Shown here: in pieces, positions 1 to 12,700 of the stretch | How positions within the stretch are numbered: position 1 is the first letter of the stretch | Layout: each line of letters begins with the position of its first letter | Source of the DNA: Epiperipatus broadwayi | Lineage: Eukaryota; Onychophora; Udeonychophora; Euonychophora; Peripatidae | Length of the DNA: 64,000 nt | NCBI GenBank assembly: GCA_028023455.1 | Contig: JAQFVV010006246.1 | Coordinates: forward strand, 151,501-215,500 | Direction: 5' to 3' | Notes under the pieces: generated by a model | What the model was told of the DNA's origin: nothing | What the model saw: only the letters and a program-made list of their open reading frames with translations | Databases searched by the model: none | Translations under genes and position numbers: made by a program

Positions 1-189
1 GACAAACGTTAAGAGCTTGCTTATCCATAATAAATCACTCGCACAGTTGTTAGAAGTTGAAATAAGCAAATAGTTTATACTTTGTAGCTAATTATGAATC
101 AAAATATATAAAATGTGCTAACACGCACAAGCACACAAAGCTAAAAACAAATAAAGCAAATATATATTATTTTAATATCTATTCATTAA

Positions 190-234
190 ATGGCTAAGCG
201 CTTTCAAGGTTCAAGCCCTCATAATCATAGCCGT
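190..234 (-). ncRNA. Hammerhead-like hairpin, PLE1 inverted copy
   Basis: Minus-strand copy of the PLE1 3' UTR hairpin described at 3253-3297: outer stem GGCT/AGCC, the segment ATGATTATGA, a short hairpin, GAAA, then GCGCTT. The GAAA and tiny third stem fit a hammerhead, but the usual CTGATGA strand is replaced. Probably a relic or a variant. Confidence 0.4.
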
Positions 235-299
235 ATTACAAAATATAATAAATTGACTTGGAGTGATGCAAATTTATGCAAATGAAATAATTATGCATT

Positions 300-509
300 T
301 TATTTCTTGGATATTTTGTACCAAGAGTCTTTTCTATTGATGGCATGGCCATCTCTAGATATAAAGAAAGCTTCTTTTATCTTTCTTTTTAGATCATGCC
401 GCTCTCTGCATACCAACACTGGATTTCCCAGTTGACAATCATGCCCAGCTGAAGCACGGTGCTGTGCAAAAACTGAACTATGAGCAGTGTCCAACAAAGC
501 TTTACTATA
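300..509 (-). pseudogene. PLE endonuclease C-terminal fragment, inverted copy
   Basis: Minus-strand open frame homologous to the C-terminal part of the PLE1 GIY-YIG endonuclease (compare 2979-3196). It carries the motif HDLKRKIKEAFFISRDG and ends in NRKDSWYKISKK. It lacks the catalytic GIY-YIG segment and the reverse transcriptase, so it is only the tail of an element copied in reverse orientation. It is about 15 percent different from the other two tails by eye. No independent function is expected; it is part of the pseudo-LTR. Confidence 0.85.
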
Positions 510-513
510 AGAA

Positions 514-709
514 TGCTCATAGTTCAGTTTTTGCGCAGCACTGTGCTTCAGCTGGGCATGATTGTCAACCGGGAAATCCAGTGGTGGTATGCAGAGAACG
601 GCATGATCTAAAAAGAAAGATACAAGAAGCTTTCTTTATATCTAGATATGGCGATGCCATCAATAGAAAAGACTCTTGCTACAAAATATCCAAGAAATGG
701 AATGCATAA
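514..709 (+). pseudogene. PLE endonuclease C-terminal fragment, direct copy
   Basis: Plus-strand copy of the endonuclease tail (HDLKRKIQEAFFISRYG, ending NRKDSCYKISKKWNA and a TAA stop). It begins abruptly at the centre of the inverted repeat and is followed by the PLE 3' UTR, after which the body of PLE1 starts. An apparent start codon at 464 lies in the inverted copy and joins the two copies by chance. It represents the upstream member of a head-to-tail PLE pair and is not a separate gene. Confidence 0.85.
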
Positions 710-725
710 TTAGTTCATTTGTAAT

Positions 726-770
726 ACGGCTATGATTATGAGAGCTTGAACCTTGAAAGCGCTTAGCCAT
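726..770 (+). ncRNA. Hammerhead-like hairpin, PLE1 direct copy
   Basis: Plus-strand copy of the same PLE1 3' UTR hairpin. It keeps ATGATTATGA and GAAAGCGCTT; the outer stem is weaker at its last pairs (ACGGCT against AGCCAT). See the entry at 3253 for the structure. Confidence 0.4.
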
Positions 771-928
771 TTAATGAATAGATATTAAAATAATATATTT
801 GCTTTATTTGTTTTTAGCTTTGTGTGCTTGTGCGTGTTAGCGCATTTTATATATTTTGATTCATAATTAGCCACAAAGTATAAACTATTTCTTATTTCAA
901 CTTCTATCAACTGTGCGAGTGATTTATT

Positions 929-3196
929 ATGGATAAGCAAGCTCTTAACGTTTGTCTCACTGTATGCAAATTTCAAGAGAGAATTGCATTCTTGATAAAA
1001 TTCAGAAGGATTAAAGTCTTTCCGAAATTCTGCAGCTTTAATCTTAACCAAGCTATTTATAACCGCAACAACATTGTCAAGAAAATGAAAATATTTCTTC
1101 CCGATTTAGTCATTAAAGGATGTCGTAAAGCGTTATGCAAACAAATTAGGAGAATTCTAGCCCACTTCCCAATGAATGCATTTATACAGCACAGATGTAA
1201 TAATCTCAGTGCTTCTTTTAAGCACAAATTTAATAAAAAACTTGCATTTTTGGCTTATCAACAGAATGTCCACCTCCAAGACCCTGAAGCCTCAGCCTTT
1301 GTGAACCTTACGGATATACCAATCCCACAAGAGATATGTGACATTTTATGTAGAGGCCCACGATATGTTGGGGGTGGATGGAAACATCCCAATATGGAGC
1401 TTATGGCTGATGTTGTAGCAGGTTTGTTCAACAATCCAGATAAAAATAAATACATTACCCAAGTAGTTAATGCTCTACAGCATAAATCTTTATATATACG
1501 CACACATATCTGGCAAGCTAACATAACAAAAACCAAACAATTTTTTAAAAACAAAAATATCACATGCATACTGGAAGATAAGGGCAATAGATTCGTGCTT
1601 ATGAAAACACAGGACTACACATCTAAACTGGATCAGCAAATTAATAAACTACAATTTCAAAGGCTTCCCAATTTCAATAACAAATTAAATAAGGATAAGT
1701 TTATTTTTTTTCATTCTCAGACCACACTGTAATAAAGCTTTCTCTAAGGCAGAATATTATAGGCTTTACCCATCTGCATCCATTCCTCCAAGGATGTTTG
1801 CCAATGCCAAAATACACAAGGCTGATATTCCATTGCAACTTATTTTAGATTTTGGAGGAGTACACTATTCCAATATGGCGAAATGGGTTAACAGACAGCT
1901 CATTCAAGCTTTGGGATTCAGTTCATATACTATAAATTCGTCATTTCAATTTGTTGCAAAAATAAAAGACCTAGTTTTGAACCCAGACACTTCATTAGCT
2001 ACTATTGATGTTTCGGAATTATACGGCTCCATTTGTAGGGCTAAATCTATTCAGATTGTAAGAGAAGAGCTTATAAACCACAATTTAGCTCAGCCACTAA
2101 TTGACTTTATTATAGACTTTTTATCTTGGCTTGATAAAAATATTATGGCATTCTTTCACAACCAGTGGTTTCATATGAAAGACGGTCGGCCAATGGGACT
2201 CTCTATGAGTGGCATTATCTCAAGTGTAGTTTTAAATTATTTTGAAAAGCAAATAATTCCAAGATATCAAGAATCTAATTTGCTATCCATATATACTAGA
2301 TATGTTGATGATGTCTTCATAGCCGCTCCCTCTCCGATTATTCTACAAATAAAAAATGAACTTCAAAACATTACAGGGCTTACGTTTAACTTGGAGAATG
2401 AAAATGCCCATAAACTAGTTAAATACCTGGACCTACATATGCAGCGAGAACACACATTAATTATAAAATGCTAATCAAACCTCTTGATGTTAGAGGACAC
2501 TCCCACCTTTTTTCCAATTCACCAACTAACCACAAACTTTCTGACTTTACCTCGTTTTTGTTTAAAAATATGCACCTATGTAAGTTTGAGGCAGATAAAA
2601 AAGCTAACCTCACATCATATAGGGATGACCTAATAAAAGTTGGTTTTGATGTGAATGTAATTGACAGGAGGATAAAACAGTTTTTTGCTAAAATAAATGA
2701 TAAAGTCCCTATCATTGACAAGCAAAGACTCCTACTCACTTACCTGCCTAGTATGCATAAATGTTTTTATAATATTTTCAATAATAAATACCAGTTATGT
2801 TTTCCCACACCTCCTAACTCTAACAAATTAATTAATAATACCAAAGACTGCCTCTTATTCTCACTGACACCTTAAGTGGTCTATAATATTGCCTGCCCTG
2901 AAAAAATTTGTAGATCATCATATTATGGTGAGACTAGGGTCTCTCTCTCCAATAGGCTATCGCAACACACTTATTTTTATAATAAAGCTTTGTTGGACAC
3001 TGCTCATAGTTCAGTTTTTGTGCAGCACCGTGCTTCAGCTGGGCATGATTGTCAACCGGGAAATCCAGTGGTGGCATGCAGAGAACGGCATGATCTAAAA
3101 AGAAAGATAAAAGAAGCTTTCTTTATATCTAGAGATGGCGATTCCATCAATAGAAAAGACTCTTGCTACAAAATATCCAAGAAATGGAATGCATAA
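929..3196 (+). pseudogene. Penelope-like reverse transcriptase / GIY-YIG endonuclease, broken
   Basis: Main PLE1 reading frame. PLE proteins copy element RNA and insert it with a GIY-YIG nuclease. The first part (929-1732) is the N-terminal PLE region. The reverse transcriptase follows (about 1712-2474) with FANAKIHK, the domain A strand TIDVSELYGSI, GRPMGLSMSG and the catalytic RYVDDVF near 2297-2317. The thumb/linker is in another frame (2468-2875). The endonuclease (2876-3196) has VYNIACPEKIC and YYGET, matching the GIY and YIG motifs with a cysteine pair between them. Breaks: a frame change in the T8 run near 1704-1711, another near 2461-2474, and an in-frame TAA at 2873-2875. The ATG at 929 lies in repeated pseudo-LTR sequence, so the true start is uncertain. 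Inactive in this copy, but only lightly damaged. Confidence 0.88.
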
Positions 3197-3252
3197 TTAT
3201 TTCATTTGCATAAATTTGCATCACTCCAAGTCAATTTATTATATTTTGTAAT

Positions 3253-3297
3253 ACGGCTATGATTATGAAGGCTTGAACCTTGAAAGTGCTTAGCCGT
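3253..3297 (+). ncRNA. Hammerhead-like hairpin in the PLE1 3' UTR
   Basis: Stem I is ACGGCT (3253-3258) with AGCCGT (3292-3297), a perfect 6-bp match. Between them lie ATGATTATGA, a short hairpin (AGG, loop CTTGAA, CCT), T, GAAA (3282-3285) and GTGCT, which can form a 2-bp stem III, followed by T at the expected cleavage position. Hammerheads are known from PLE pseudo-LTRs. The expected CTGATGA is replaced here by a 10-nt segment that also occurs in PLE3. Activity is doubtful without a test. Confidence 0.45.
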
Positions 3298-3855
3298 TTA
3301 ATGAATAGATATTAAAATAATATATATTTGCTTTAGCGCATTTTATATATTTTGATTCATAATTAGCCACAAAGTATAAACTATTTGCTTATGAATATAA
3401 TATATTTTATAATTCTCATGGCTGCAGAAAGGAGTTTGCTATTAACTGAAAGGAGACCCTTTGATTCCTCTTGGAGGCCTTAAAGGAACCGAGCAGGGCA
3501 AATTTTTAATGTCCACTCCATACATTCTTGTCGTTGCAGCTGTTATTACTATGTGATTATTTATATAGTATACAAACATGGATGGGCTGCTCACCAACAC
3601 GCATTAGCCAGCATGGTGAGTTTATTAGCTTTTTACCTCTGAGTTTAAGATCAAGAAACACCATGGTCTTTCTTCTCAGTGCCTGATAAGGCAGAATGAA
3701 TGTTTGTGTAAATGATATTTTTTTAATACATATATATACAATTATGACAGACAAAAATAAAGCATGGCCCTTATTTTCAGGAGGCTGTAAAGTCACCAAC
3801 CAAGGCAGTGGTTGGTGGCCGAAGAATCCTGATTGCGGACCCAGGCTGTCATTTG

Positions 3856-6667
3856 ATGATGTTTTATTTAGGTACTTACAACTGCAGATCACTTTCAAGT
3901 GAAGGAAGATTGCAAGAATTAGAAGAAGAACTCTCTTATATTAAATGGGACATTATTGGACTTTGTGAAGTTAGAAGAAAAGGTGAAGAGACAATTGATT
4001 TAAAAAGTGGACATATACTCTATTATAAAGGCACAAATATTGGAAATACAAGTGGAGTAGGATTCATTATAAATAAAAAGTGGAAGAACAATATTGTGGA
4101 GGTTGATGGTGTATCAGACAAAGTGGCAAGATTAGTTATACAACTTAATAGCAGATATCAAATGCAGATAATTCAGGTTTATGCCCCAACAAGTTCTCAT
4201 AGTGATGAAGTAGTAGAAGATTTTTATATGGATGTACAAAAGGCTTTTAATCAGAGTAAACAACATTTTAAAATCATTATGGGAGACTTTAATGCTAGAA
4301 TTGGTAAACAAATGAAAGATGAAAGTGCTATAGGTAATTTTCGTTATGGTAATAGAAATGAGAGAAGACATAGACTTCTGGAATTTGCAGAAAAAGAAAA
4401 ACTTTATATTATGAATTCTTTTTTTGAAAAAAATATTAAAAGGAAATGGACATGGAAGCATCCAAATGAAGTTACAGCAGAATTGGATTATATTTTGACT
4501 AATAGGAAATACATATTTCAAGATTGTAATGTTCTTAATAAATTTAACACAGGAAGTGGTCATCGATTAGTAAGGTGTAAGATACATGTTAATGTGAAAC
4601 TAGAGAGAGAAAAATTATTAAGAAAAACAATATTTACAGTTGATATTCCTAATCTTCAGAAACATTCTAATGAATTTAAATTAGAACTTAGAAATCGATT
4701 TCAAGTATTAGTAGATTTTGAGCATAATTCAGATTTGAATGAAATTAATATGAAAATAACTGATACACTTTTAAAAACTGCAACAAAGATAGCTGGTAGA
4801 AAAAAGCAGCAATTGACCAATAAAATTTCTACTGAGACTAGAGAATTTATGAAGAAAAGAAGGAATATGAAGATATACAAAAATGATGCATTAAAAAGAA
4901 TTGAATATCTCGAATTTTGTAAAATGGTGTGGAAAAGAGTTGAAAATGATATAAGAAAGTATAATTGTGGACTAGCAAGGAAAGCTGTAGAAGAAAATAA
5001 AAGTCTTAAGAATGTAAAACAACATTTTGGTATTGGTAGGAAATTTATATCTGCAATAAGAAAAAAAGATGGAATTGTTACTAAAAAGAGAGATGACATC
5101 ATGAAATTGGTAGAAGATTTTTATCAAGAATTATATAGTAATAAAGAACAAGTACCTCCTATATCTATTTACATTTTCCAAATTGCCCAGAATTTTAAAT
5201 GAAAAAGTGAGACACACAATTAAATGTATTAAGAAGGGAAAGGCTCCAGGTAATGATGGAATTATAATTGATATATTAAAAGAAGCAGATGAAGAAATAG
5301 ATAAAATTTTAGCAAAGTTATATACCAAATGTCTAAATGATAAAGATGTACCAGATGATTGGAAGAATGCAGTAGTAATATTAATATTTTAAAAAGGTGA
5401 TAAAGAAGATATTAGAAATTACAGACCTATCAGCCTTTTATCAGTTTTATATAAAATTTTTACCAAGATAATTACAACTTGTCTACAGAGAACATTGGAT
5501 TTCCATCAACCAAGAGAACAAGCTGGATTTAAAAGTGGTTTTAGTACAGTAGATCATATCCAGTTGTTGAGAGAAGTTATAGAAAGGTCAAATGAATATG
5601 AGTTGTCATTATGTTTTGGATTTGTAGATTATGAAAAGGCATTTGATTCTATAAACATTTCTTCAGTGATTAAAGCATTGGATCATCAAGGTGTAGATCC
5701 ATGATATTGTAATATTTTAAAGTATATTTATAAAAATGCAACAGCAACAATTAGATTACATAATGATAGTAGGAAAATCAACATTGAAAAGGGTGTAAGG
5801 CAGGGTGACTCCATATCTCCAAAACGTTTTACAGCAGTACTGCAAGAAGTATTTTGTGGATTAAAATGAGAAGCTAAAGGAGTGAAAGTAAATGGAGATT
5901 ATTTAAGCCATTTAGATTTTGCAGATGATATAGTTGTTTTTGCAAATAATGCTTCAGAGCTGCAGGAAATGTTGCAGGAGTTATCAGATGAAAGTAGGAA
6001 AGTAGGACTAAAGATAAATGTTAAAAAGACTAAAGTAATGTTTAATCGATTTGTTCAAAATATGAAAATAAAGATTGATTATGATGAATTAGAAGAAGTT
6101 AACAGTTACAAATACCTTGGTCAGATTATTAATACAGATGGAAACATAATGGAAGAAATTAATCATAGAATTAAATTTGTTTGGAGTGCTTTTGGTAGAA
6201 ATAACTTGATACTAAAAGGAAATATGCCTATGTGTTTGAAAAGGAAGGTTTTTAACAAATGTGTTTTACCAGTTCTTACTTATGGATCTGAGACTTGGAC
6301 ACTTAATACAAGAGCAATACAGAGACTTCAGACCACTCAAAGAAGTATGGAGAGATGTATGTTGGGAGTAACAAGAAGAGATCGAAAACACAATGTATGG
6401 TTAAGAGAACAAACAGGTGTTACTGACCTCATTAAAAAAATTAAAAGATTGAAGTGGAATTGGGTTGGACATATTGCTAGAAAAAATGATAATATATGGA
6501 CAATTGAAATTTTAAACTGGATTCCAAGAGATTGTAAAAGACCCAGAAAGAGACCACATGTGAGATGGATGGATGAAATAAGAAAGTGTGCAGGGGTGAT
6601 GTGGAGAAGAGAAGCTGAAGATCGGAGAAGATGGATTAAACTTGGAGAGACCTTCATCCTGCAGTGA
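3856..6667 (+). pseudogene. RTE-like LINE endonuclease-reverse transcriptase, broken
   Basis: Single polyprotein of a non-LTR retrotransposon. The N-terminal endonuclease nicks target DNA: TYNCRSLS, GLCEVRRKGE, IIMGDFNARIG and the terminal GSGHRLVR are its expected motifs (3862-4566). The reverse transcriptase follows: YRPISLLS (5423-5446), FVDYEKAFDSI (5621-5653), RQGDSISP (5798-5821), FADDIVVF with the catalytic ADD (5918-5941), NSYKYLGQIINTDG (6101-6142). The C-terminus has YGSETWTLN and WVGHIARK, typical of RTE. The first ATG in frame is 3856; the frame runs back to 3808 without an ATG. Breaks: one frameshift between about 5165 and 5202, then stops at 5390-5392 (TAA), 5702-5704 (TGA) and 5867-5869 (TGA), all in one frame to the end at 6667. 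Two of these are probably former tryptophan codons. Confidence 0.9.
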
Positions 6668-6668
6668 A

Positions 6669-6702
6669 TTGATAATGGTTGATAATGATGATGATGATGA
6701 TA
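6669..6702 (+). repeat. GAT-rich simple repeat tail of the LINE
   Basis: Short tandem tail made of TTGATAATGG and GAT units directly after the LINE stop codon. RTE elements typically end in such short repeats rather than a long poly(A). Confidence 0.75.
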
Positions 6703-9700
6703 ATTCTTATACCTCAGTTTTTTTATTTCCTACTTCTTTGAATTCTCAATAATATATGCTATATGTTAAAGAAAGCAATTAAATGGCTTTATTGCTGGAA
6801 TTGATCCTAAGACTCCACAATTTAGAGTGTGATTCTACTACTATCCTAAACTGCAGAAGATATGCTATGGATAAAAATGTAAAACAGATTTATAAAAACT
6901 CACTGCAGGCAAAAACCTGTTGACACCTCTCTACAAAAAAAGAAATTTCATTTATTGGTAGATAATATTTTTTTATAAATTTATTTTCCATTTTATTTTT
7001 TATAATTATATACTATATAGGGTATATGCGCACAGACTTTCACACGCCCCACCACTCTCCACACTATCTCATATCACTGATACACTTACAATTATATACT
7101 TAAATAACATTTTATTCCAACTCATAATTCCTATTATTTGAAAACATTCAAATTCTATCCACATTTGAGCCCTAATACGTAAATCTGGAAATCAAAAATA
7201 CTACCTACTAATAAGTACAAATGAAAAATTTGTTCATTTTCATTACCTTTGCCTTCTCTAAATAAATCACCAAATTTAATGTCAGCAATTTTTCTGATTC
7301 AAAATATGAATCCTAAAATTTGAAATATACAATAGGCAAAATGTTAGTAATTAATATAAATTCTCTATTTTTATACATTACTTGTCAGTTGGCATAAAAA
7401 AAAAACTGACTTTTATTTAACAATGAAAGTTGACATTTATTTTTTTTCTTTACCTGACTTAGAACTTTTCAATTCGATTTTTGTTATTATTGATTTTATC
7501 TCAAAAGTAAAGATTTCAACCTTTAAATTTACTATCTTTATTATATTTTTAAACCACAGAGCATATGCCGAAATTAAGTACTCTAAATCACTTTTAAAAA
7601 GAATTATCGTAAAAAAATATTTTTTAAAGTTTTATCATTTTCTATTTAAATAAATAAACATTAAATGTTGTTAATAAAATAATGTTAATGTGTCAAATAA
7701 AAATAAATATTTTCATTTAAAAAAAACGTTAATAATTCACTATTTGTGGTATATTATTTCGATAATTATATGTGATAAAATATACAATAAGAAATAATTC
7801 ATGTTATTAAAGAGTACTCGTCGTTTATTAGAACTGAGACTTCATTTTAAAAATAAATAGAAAATCTGTGTATTATAAGTTGTAATTTAAATTACTATAA
7901 CATTCTGAAAATAATTTCTGTCTATATGTTTATGTATCTATCTGCTTGTCGATCTTTCATCTGTCTTTATCGATCTTTTTATCCACTTCTTTCTCTTTTT
8001 TTTTCTTTTTTGTTTTGCTTCATTACATAATAACAGGAAAACTATTTAAAAATAAAGTCTGTGTAAATTTATATATATATAATTTTTAAAAGGAGTTGAA
8101 TGATGACTAAGTACAAATGTTTAATTAAAATTTACCAGCTTTTAAAATTATTAAATATTTATTGACGTCATTTGATCGTATTATATTTATATAGTAACAG
8201 TACACAAGTATGATGAGTGAGAGAGAGATTCTGGTTTGATAATGCTTCATGAATTATCGTGTCCAAATTGTAACTGTATGATGATGAAAATGAAAGAAGG
8301 TTGGTTATGTTCTACAAACTTGGGAGCCAAATTATATCTGCATGTACTGACGGCATATTGGGAGAAAATAGGTAAGTTGATTTTATAAATAATAGTATGC
8401 ATGAAAATTCCCTTATTCAAATGCCTTGTATGTTTACTACACCTAGATCATAATTGTACAAAAGTGTTTTCTAAATTAAACAACAGATAAATGGAAAACA
8501 ATATACTTTATCAGTTATGCATCAAACTCTAATGGTAATTAATATGTAAGTGTGCTAGCCTTTGAAATGATATACATCAACTAAATAAATCAAATTCCTA
8601 ATAATAGTAAAAGGAATATGTCCAGTTTTTATTATCTTTCTATACTTTAATTGATTACTTTTCGGGTTTAGCATTAAAATTTATTAATGAGACTTGATCA
8701 CTTGCTAAATATAAAATTGAAACAAAGGGAATATTTTATTGAATCTAATCTATATTTTACAAAGCAACTAAATATAAATAATTTATTTAGTATCTTAATT
8801 CATTACTATTAAATAATATAGATGTTTATTAAGGTTTGTACAAATAATCAGTAGCATTTCAATATTTTCAAATTATATTATCAAAGTCAAATATTGTACT
8901 ATGATCCACAAATATGGATAAGTGATGTTATTCCAAAATAAAATAAAAATTACATAGTCATATTAATAAAACAATTGATATGTTTTTTATCTTGTTTTTT
9001 AGAATGGCATCAATAACATAAATTAACAAAGCAAGAACTCATATTCCATTTCTTACATTTCTCATCTGACTTCTATGAAACTCATGTTGAGTGACAATTG
9101 ATACTGATGTATTTGTTAAATTACATTTATGTTTAAATGAAGACCATTTATGTCCTAAGATTACATATTGATAAAACTTCTTAACTAACTTGTTTATTTG
9201 TAATCTGACTTATCTTTATCTTTATATAAAGCTGTTTACTTGTTTTCACTCTTTTGAAGCAATAAAACTAAGATTTACTAAAAAAAAAAAAAATACATTT
9301 TAAAAAATATTTTCTAAATAATTTGTTTATTCTTTTCTTTTAAATGAAAATTGTTTACTATATTATTTAAAAAACAAAATCTTATATTATTCTATGATCT
9401 TTTGATCTTCCTTTATCAAAGTTAATTTTTACTATTATTTTTTGGTTATATAAAAACACAAATACTTTGGTAGATTGTTGTACTATATGTATATAAGCAA
9501 TTAAGTTAATTCATAACATTTCAGTTTGCAATCCATAATTCCATGAGCTACCAATGTAGTAATAAAGACACTAGATTGACCTTTCTCAGTATTTACATAT
9601 TTCTTCCAAACACCTTTCTATCATCAGACAATCTGGAGATTGAACACCTAAATCCCTTTACCAAGAACAACTTTAACTTTATGGTTAAATATTATAATTA

Positions 9701-12700
9701 CATAGAAGTTAAATTTAAAATTAAATATACTTTTCTTTTGGAGAGTTTATTTACATTACTTAACTCACTGAAAGCTTTCCTTCCTTCCTGTTCAGTTACA
9801 CATAATACTAATCCTTTATTATAATACCTATAATCTCCTCATACCTGATGGGGATTATTTTTGACTTTATTATAACACCTAATAAAATATTACAAATTAC
9901 ATTTTAATAAATATATATGCAATGATTAAGTACTATTCTGGAAAGAAATACATAACCAGTCAAATTTATTCATAACATTTCTGATTTACTCCCCACAGTC
10001 TAGTAATATGTATATTTGCACGAATTGTAAATTATATATATATGTATATTGCAATGGATAAATAGTTTCATATGTAACTTTATTAAAAGTTTTGCCATTA
10101 GATAAATCTAAACTTTTTTTCCAATAGCCAATTGGAATTTAATATTGATAATTAATATAAAAAAATTCTAAAGAAAAAAGTTAAGTTTACTAGTAAAGTC
10201 ACAATTACAAACAAATATTGAGAAGTTATGAATTACAAAATGAAACTATTCTAACTAATAATAAATCTTAAAATAAAAGACGACTTTACTCAGCATGAGC
10301 TATATTTGGCATTTGACATATCAATATTTTGCATTTTATAATTCAAGTAATAGACAATAATAAAAGAAAAAAATTTATTATTAAACAAAATAATTTATTT
10401 AAAAAATAAAATAATAATATCATTGTAATAATTATCAATATCTAAATTAATACATCAAAATCAACAAACACATGTATAATCAATAATCTGAGTCATTGCC
10501 AAACAAACCAAGTTATCCTTATCTCAATACCTAGTATCACAGTAACCTATACCCTGAGGGCTATAAAATTAAGCAATGGGTAAAATTATTGCTATATATA
10601 AGTTGAACTCTCTATTACAATATTTTAATTAATGGCATAAAAATAACAACTGTTCTGAAAACTTCATACATAAAATATTTAAATATTAATTCTTCATTAT
10701 TGCCACATTATTTGTAAAGACATAAACATTACCCATGCTTAAGAAATTATTCACTACAAAAATTAGATTATTACAAATGAAACAATAGGAATTTATAACT
10801 GGAACTAACAAATAATATCAAGCTAAACATCTATATCTCAATTTCCAATACATACAGTATCAGTCAAATTCAAAATAAATATTTATTACTATTTAAACAA
10901 TCATTATTTAAAATTATAAATATCATTAAATAATACAGATTATATATTTCATATTATTGAAATGTGACATCTATAAAAGAAAATAAACTATCATTTATTA
11001 TATCTGTATTATTTTTGAACATTATATTTAAATCATTTTGAAAATATTACTTGCATATAGCTTTGATAACTACACATAGTGATCAATACAATATTTAAGA
11101 ACTCATAATTTAAAATAATTAATAGCAGCATAAAATTATTTATATAAAAATGACTTATTATAAATTAAACAAAATATTTAATAGACTTATAAACTGTTTT
11201 ATCAGTTTAACCCATTTATCATTAAATTAATTTAAATTTGTTTTCACAAATTTATAAATATAATAGACAATCTCTTCATCATAGTGCTTCATTTGAAATA
11301 TAGAAGATAGGCCCAAATGAGGATGTAGAAAAAAATCATGATTTTTGCAATAGATGATGATTATAAAATAATCCTATTTATGATAAATGGAAACATGAAA
11401 AAGCAGATTATCCATTTGAGTGTTCATTCCCAAATTCTTTGGATAAAAACTATTTATTTACAAGTTGATTTTGAGAGTTTAAAATCCAATGTTTTCTTTT
11501 TTAAATTTAGCAGCCAACAATCTTGCTCATATGATCAAAACAGGTTTCTTTTGGATATATAAGTACTGAAAATCTAAAAGGATTGTATTGTAACAATTAC
11601 TCATTAATATTCTATTTATAAAATAAGGTGAATTAATAAATGAACTTATTATATTTTACCTTTATCAGTTACTCTATTATGATTATTGTAGAATTATCAT
11701 TAGCTTTCATATATTTTAAATAGTATATGGATGCAGCAACATTTTTTCTTCACATAAATTTTATATTTCATATATTCAGCATTAAATAAGTGAATTTTTC
11801 CCTTATAAGCACATATTTTTATTAATATTAATTTAGATGGAGAATAGATTTCATTATATTTAATTAGAGTGCATATCACAAACACTTATTTTCCATTTAT
11901 CTTTTTTTTTTATTTATTGTTAATAAATTTTTCTTTCATTTAAGCAAATTAACTTGCCTTAGTCATCATTTCAATTAATAATGCAAACCTATTCGTTAAG
12001 AAAATTTTAATATATAGTAGTTATATTTTGATTTATTCTATACATTTGTAACAAATAATCCTAAAATAGTCAGTAAATTAAATGATTGGATTGGTAAGTG
12101 TATGTATCATTATGTATTATTTTTTCTATTATAAATACAATATATTATCTTTTGAGCTAGATATACATCTTATGTAATAACAGATTAATTAATTTGGTAT
12201 AATTAGATGTTTAATATCTAATTAAAATATCACCATAATTATTTTAACAGTTATAGGCAATAGTTATTTTAGATAAAAAATTATATCTGAGCTAGTTTGA
12301 TAGTTTATAAACTACAGGTATATTAATTATTTAGGGTAAACAAAGGTGATTGATTATAATTGGATGCCTGCATATTACTTTAAACTATTATTTATTGGAT
12401 TTAAGTTATAGTAACTCATTACTTAATTAAAAAAATAGTAATTTTATGATGTTATAAAATTGGTAATTGCATAAATTGAAACAAGTATTTGAATTTCATT
12501 AAATAGAATGATTTAGTTTGCTTAAATTTAACGCTCATTGAAGTTGATATTTAATTCAAATATTAAGCTTTTAATATTACCATTTGCTTATTAGGATAAT
12601 TATAATTTAGAGTTTAATAACTTGTTTTTATTGATTTGTTGAATAATTCATTGTGACTTGTTAATCATATTTATATAAGTGTCAAATAAAATTTTATTTT

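Larger units (their letters stand above)
1..956. repeat. Large inverted repeat at the PLE1 5' side
   Basis: Bases 1-486 are the near-perfect reverse complement of 514-956, with an unpaired centre at 487-513. The arms contain the PLE 3' UTR and the end of its endonuclease frame. Because the arms differ by a 38-bp indel and scattered substitutions, this is not a simple assembly fold-over. The left arm continues to base 1 and may extend beyond the window. Confidence 0.9.
1..3395 (+). mobile_element. Penelope-like element PLE1 with inverted and direct partial copies
   Basis: Composite Penelope-like retroelement. Positions 1-509 are a minus-strand copy of the element's 3' end. From 514 a second copy of the same 3' end runs in plus orientation and leads into the main body, which ends with the same 3' sequence near 3395. 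An inverted plus a direct partial copy at the 5' side is the known pseudo-LTR organisation of PLEs. The copies differ by indels: the direct copy lacks about 38 bp found in the other two near 712, and the 3' copy lacks about 35 bp present in the others near 3326. The window starts inside the element, so the left edge is open. The body encodes reverse transcriptase and GIY-YIG endonuclease but is broken. Confidence 0.88.
3403..6702 (+). mobile_element. RTE-like non-LTR retrotransposon
   Basis: LINE with apurinic-type endonuclease and reverse transcriptase in one coding region, a very short 3' UTR and a simple repeat tail of GAT units. These are features of the RTE clade. The 5' boundary is uncertain: the sequence changes character just after the PLE1 end near 3395. 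A GGTGAG at 3615 and a pyrimidine-AG at 3774-3780 resemble splice sites but could be chance. Confidence 0.82.

Noticed and set aside
1-956. The palindrome as an assembly fold-over artefact.
   Set aside because: The arms differ by indels and substitutions, and PLEs normally carry such inverted partial copies. Long reads could still overturn this.
5390-5869. Two TGA stops at tryptophan positions in the LINE could mean a code in which TGA is read as tryptophan.
   Set aside because: Other frames here use TGG freely and end in TGA or TAA normally, and a TAA also interrupts the same frame. Ordinary G-to-A decay explains it.
9598-9640. TCATCAG as the minus-strand core of another hammerhead.
   Set aside because: No matching stem II, and GAAA is not placed so that stems I or III can form.
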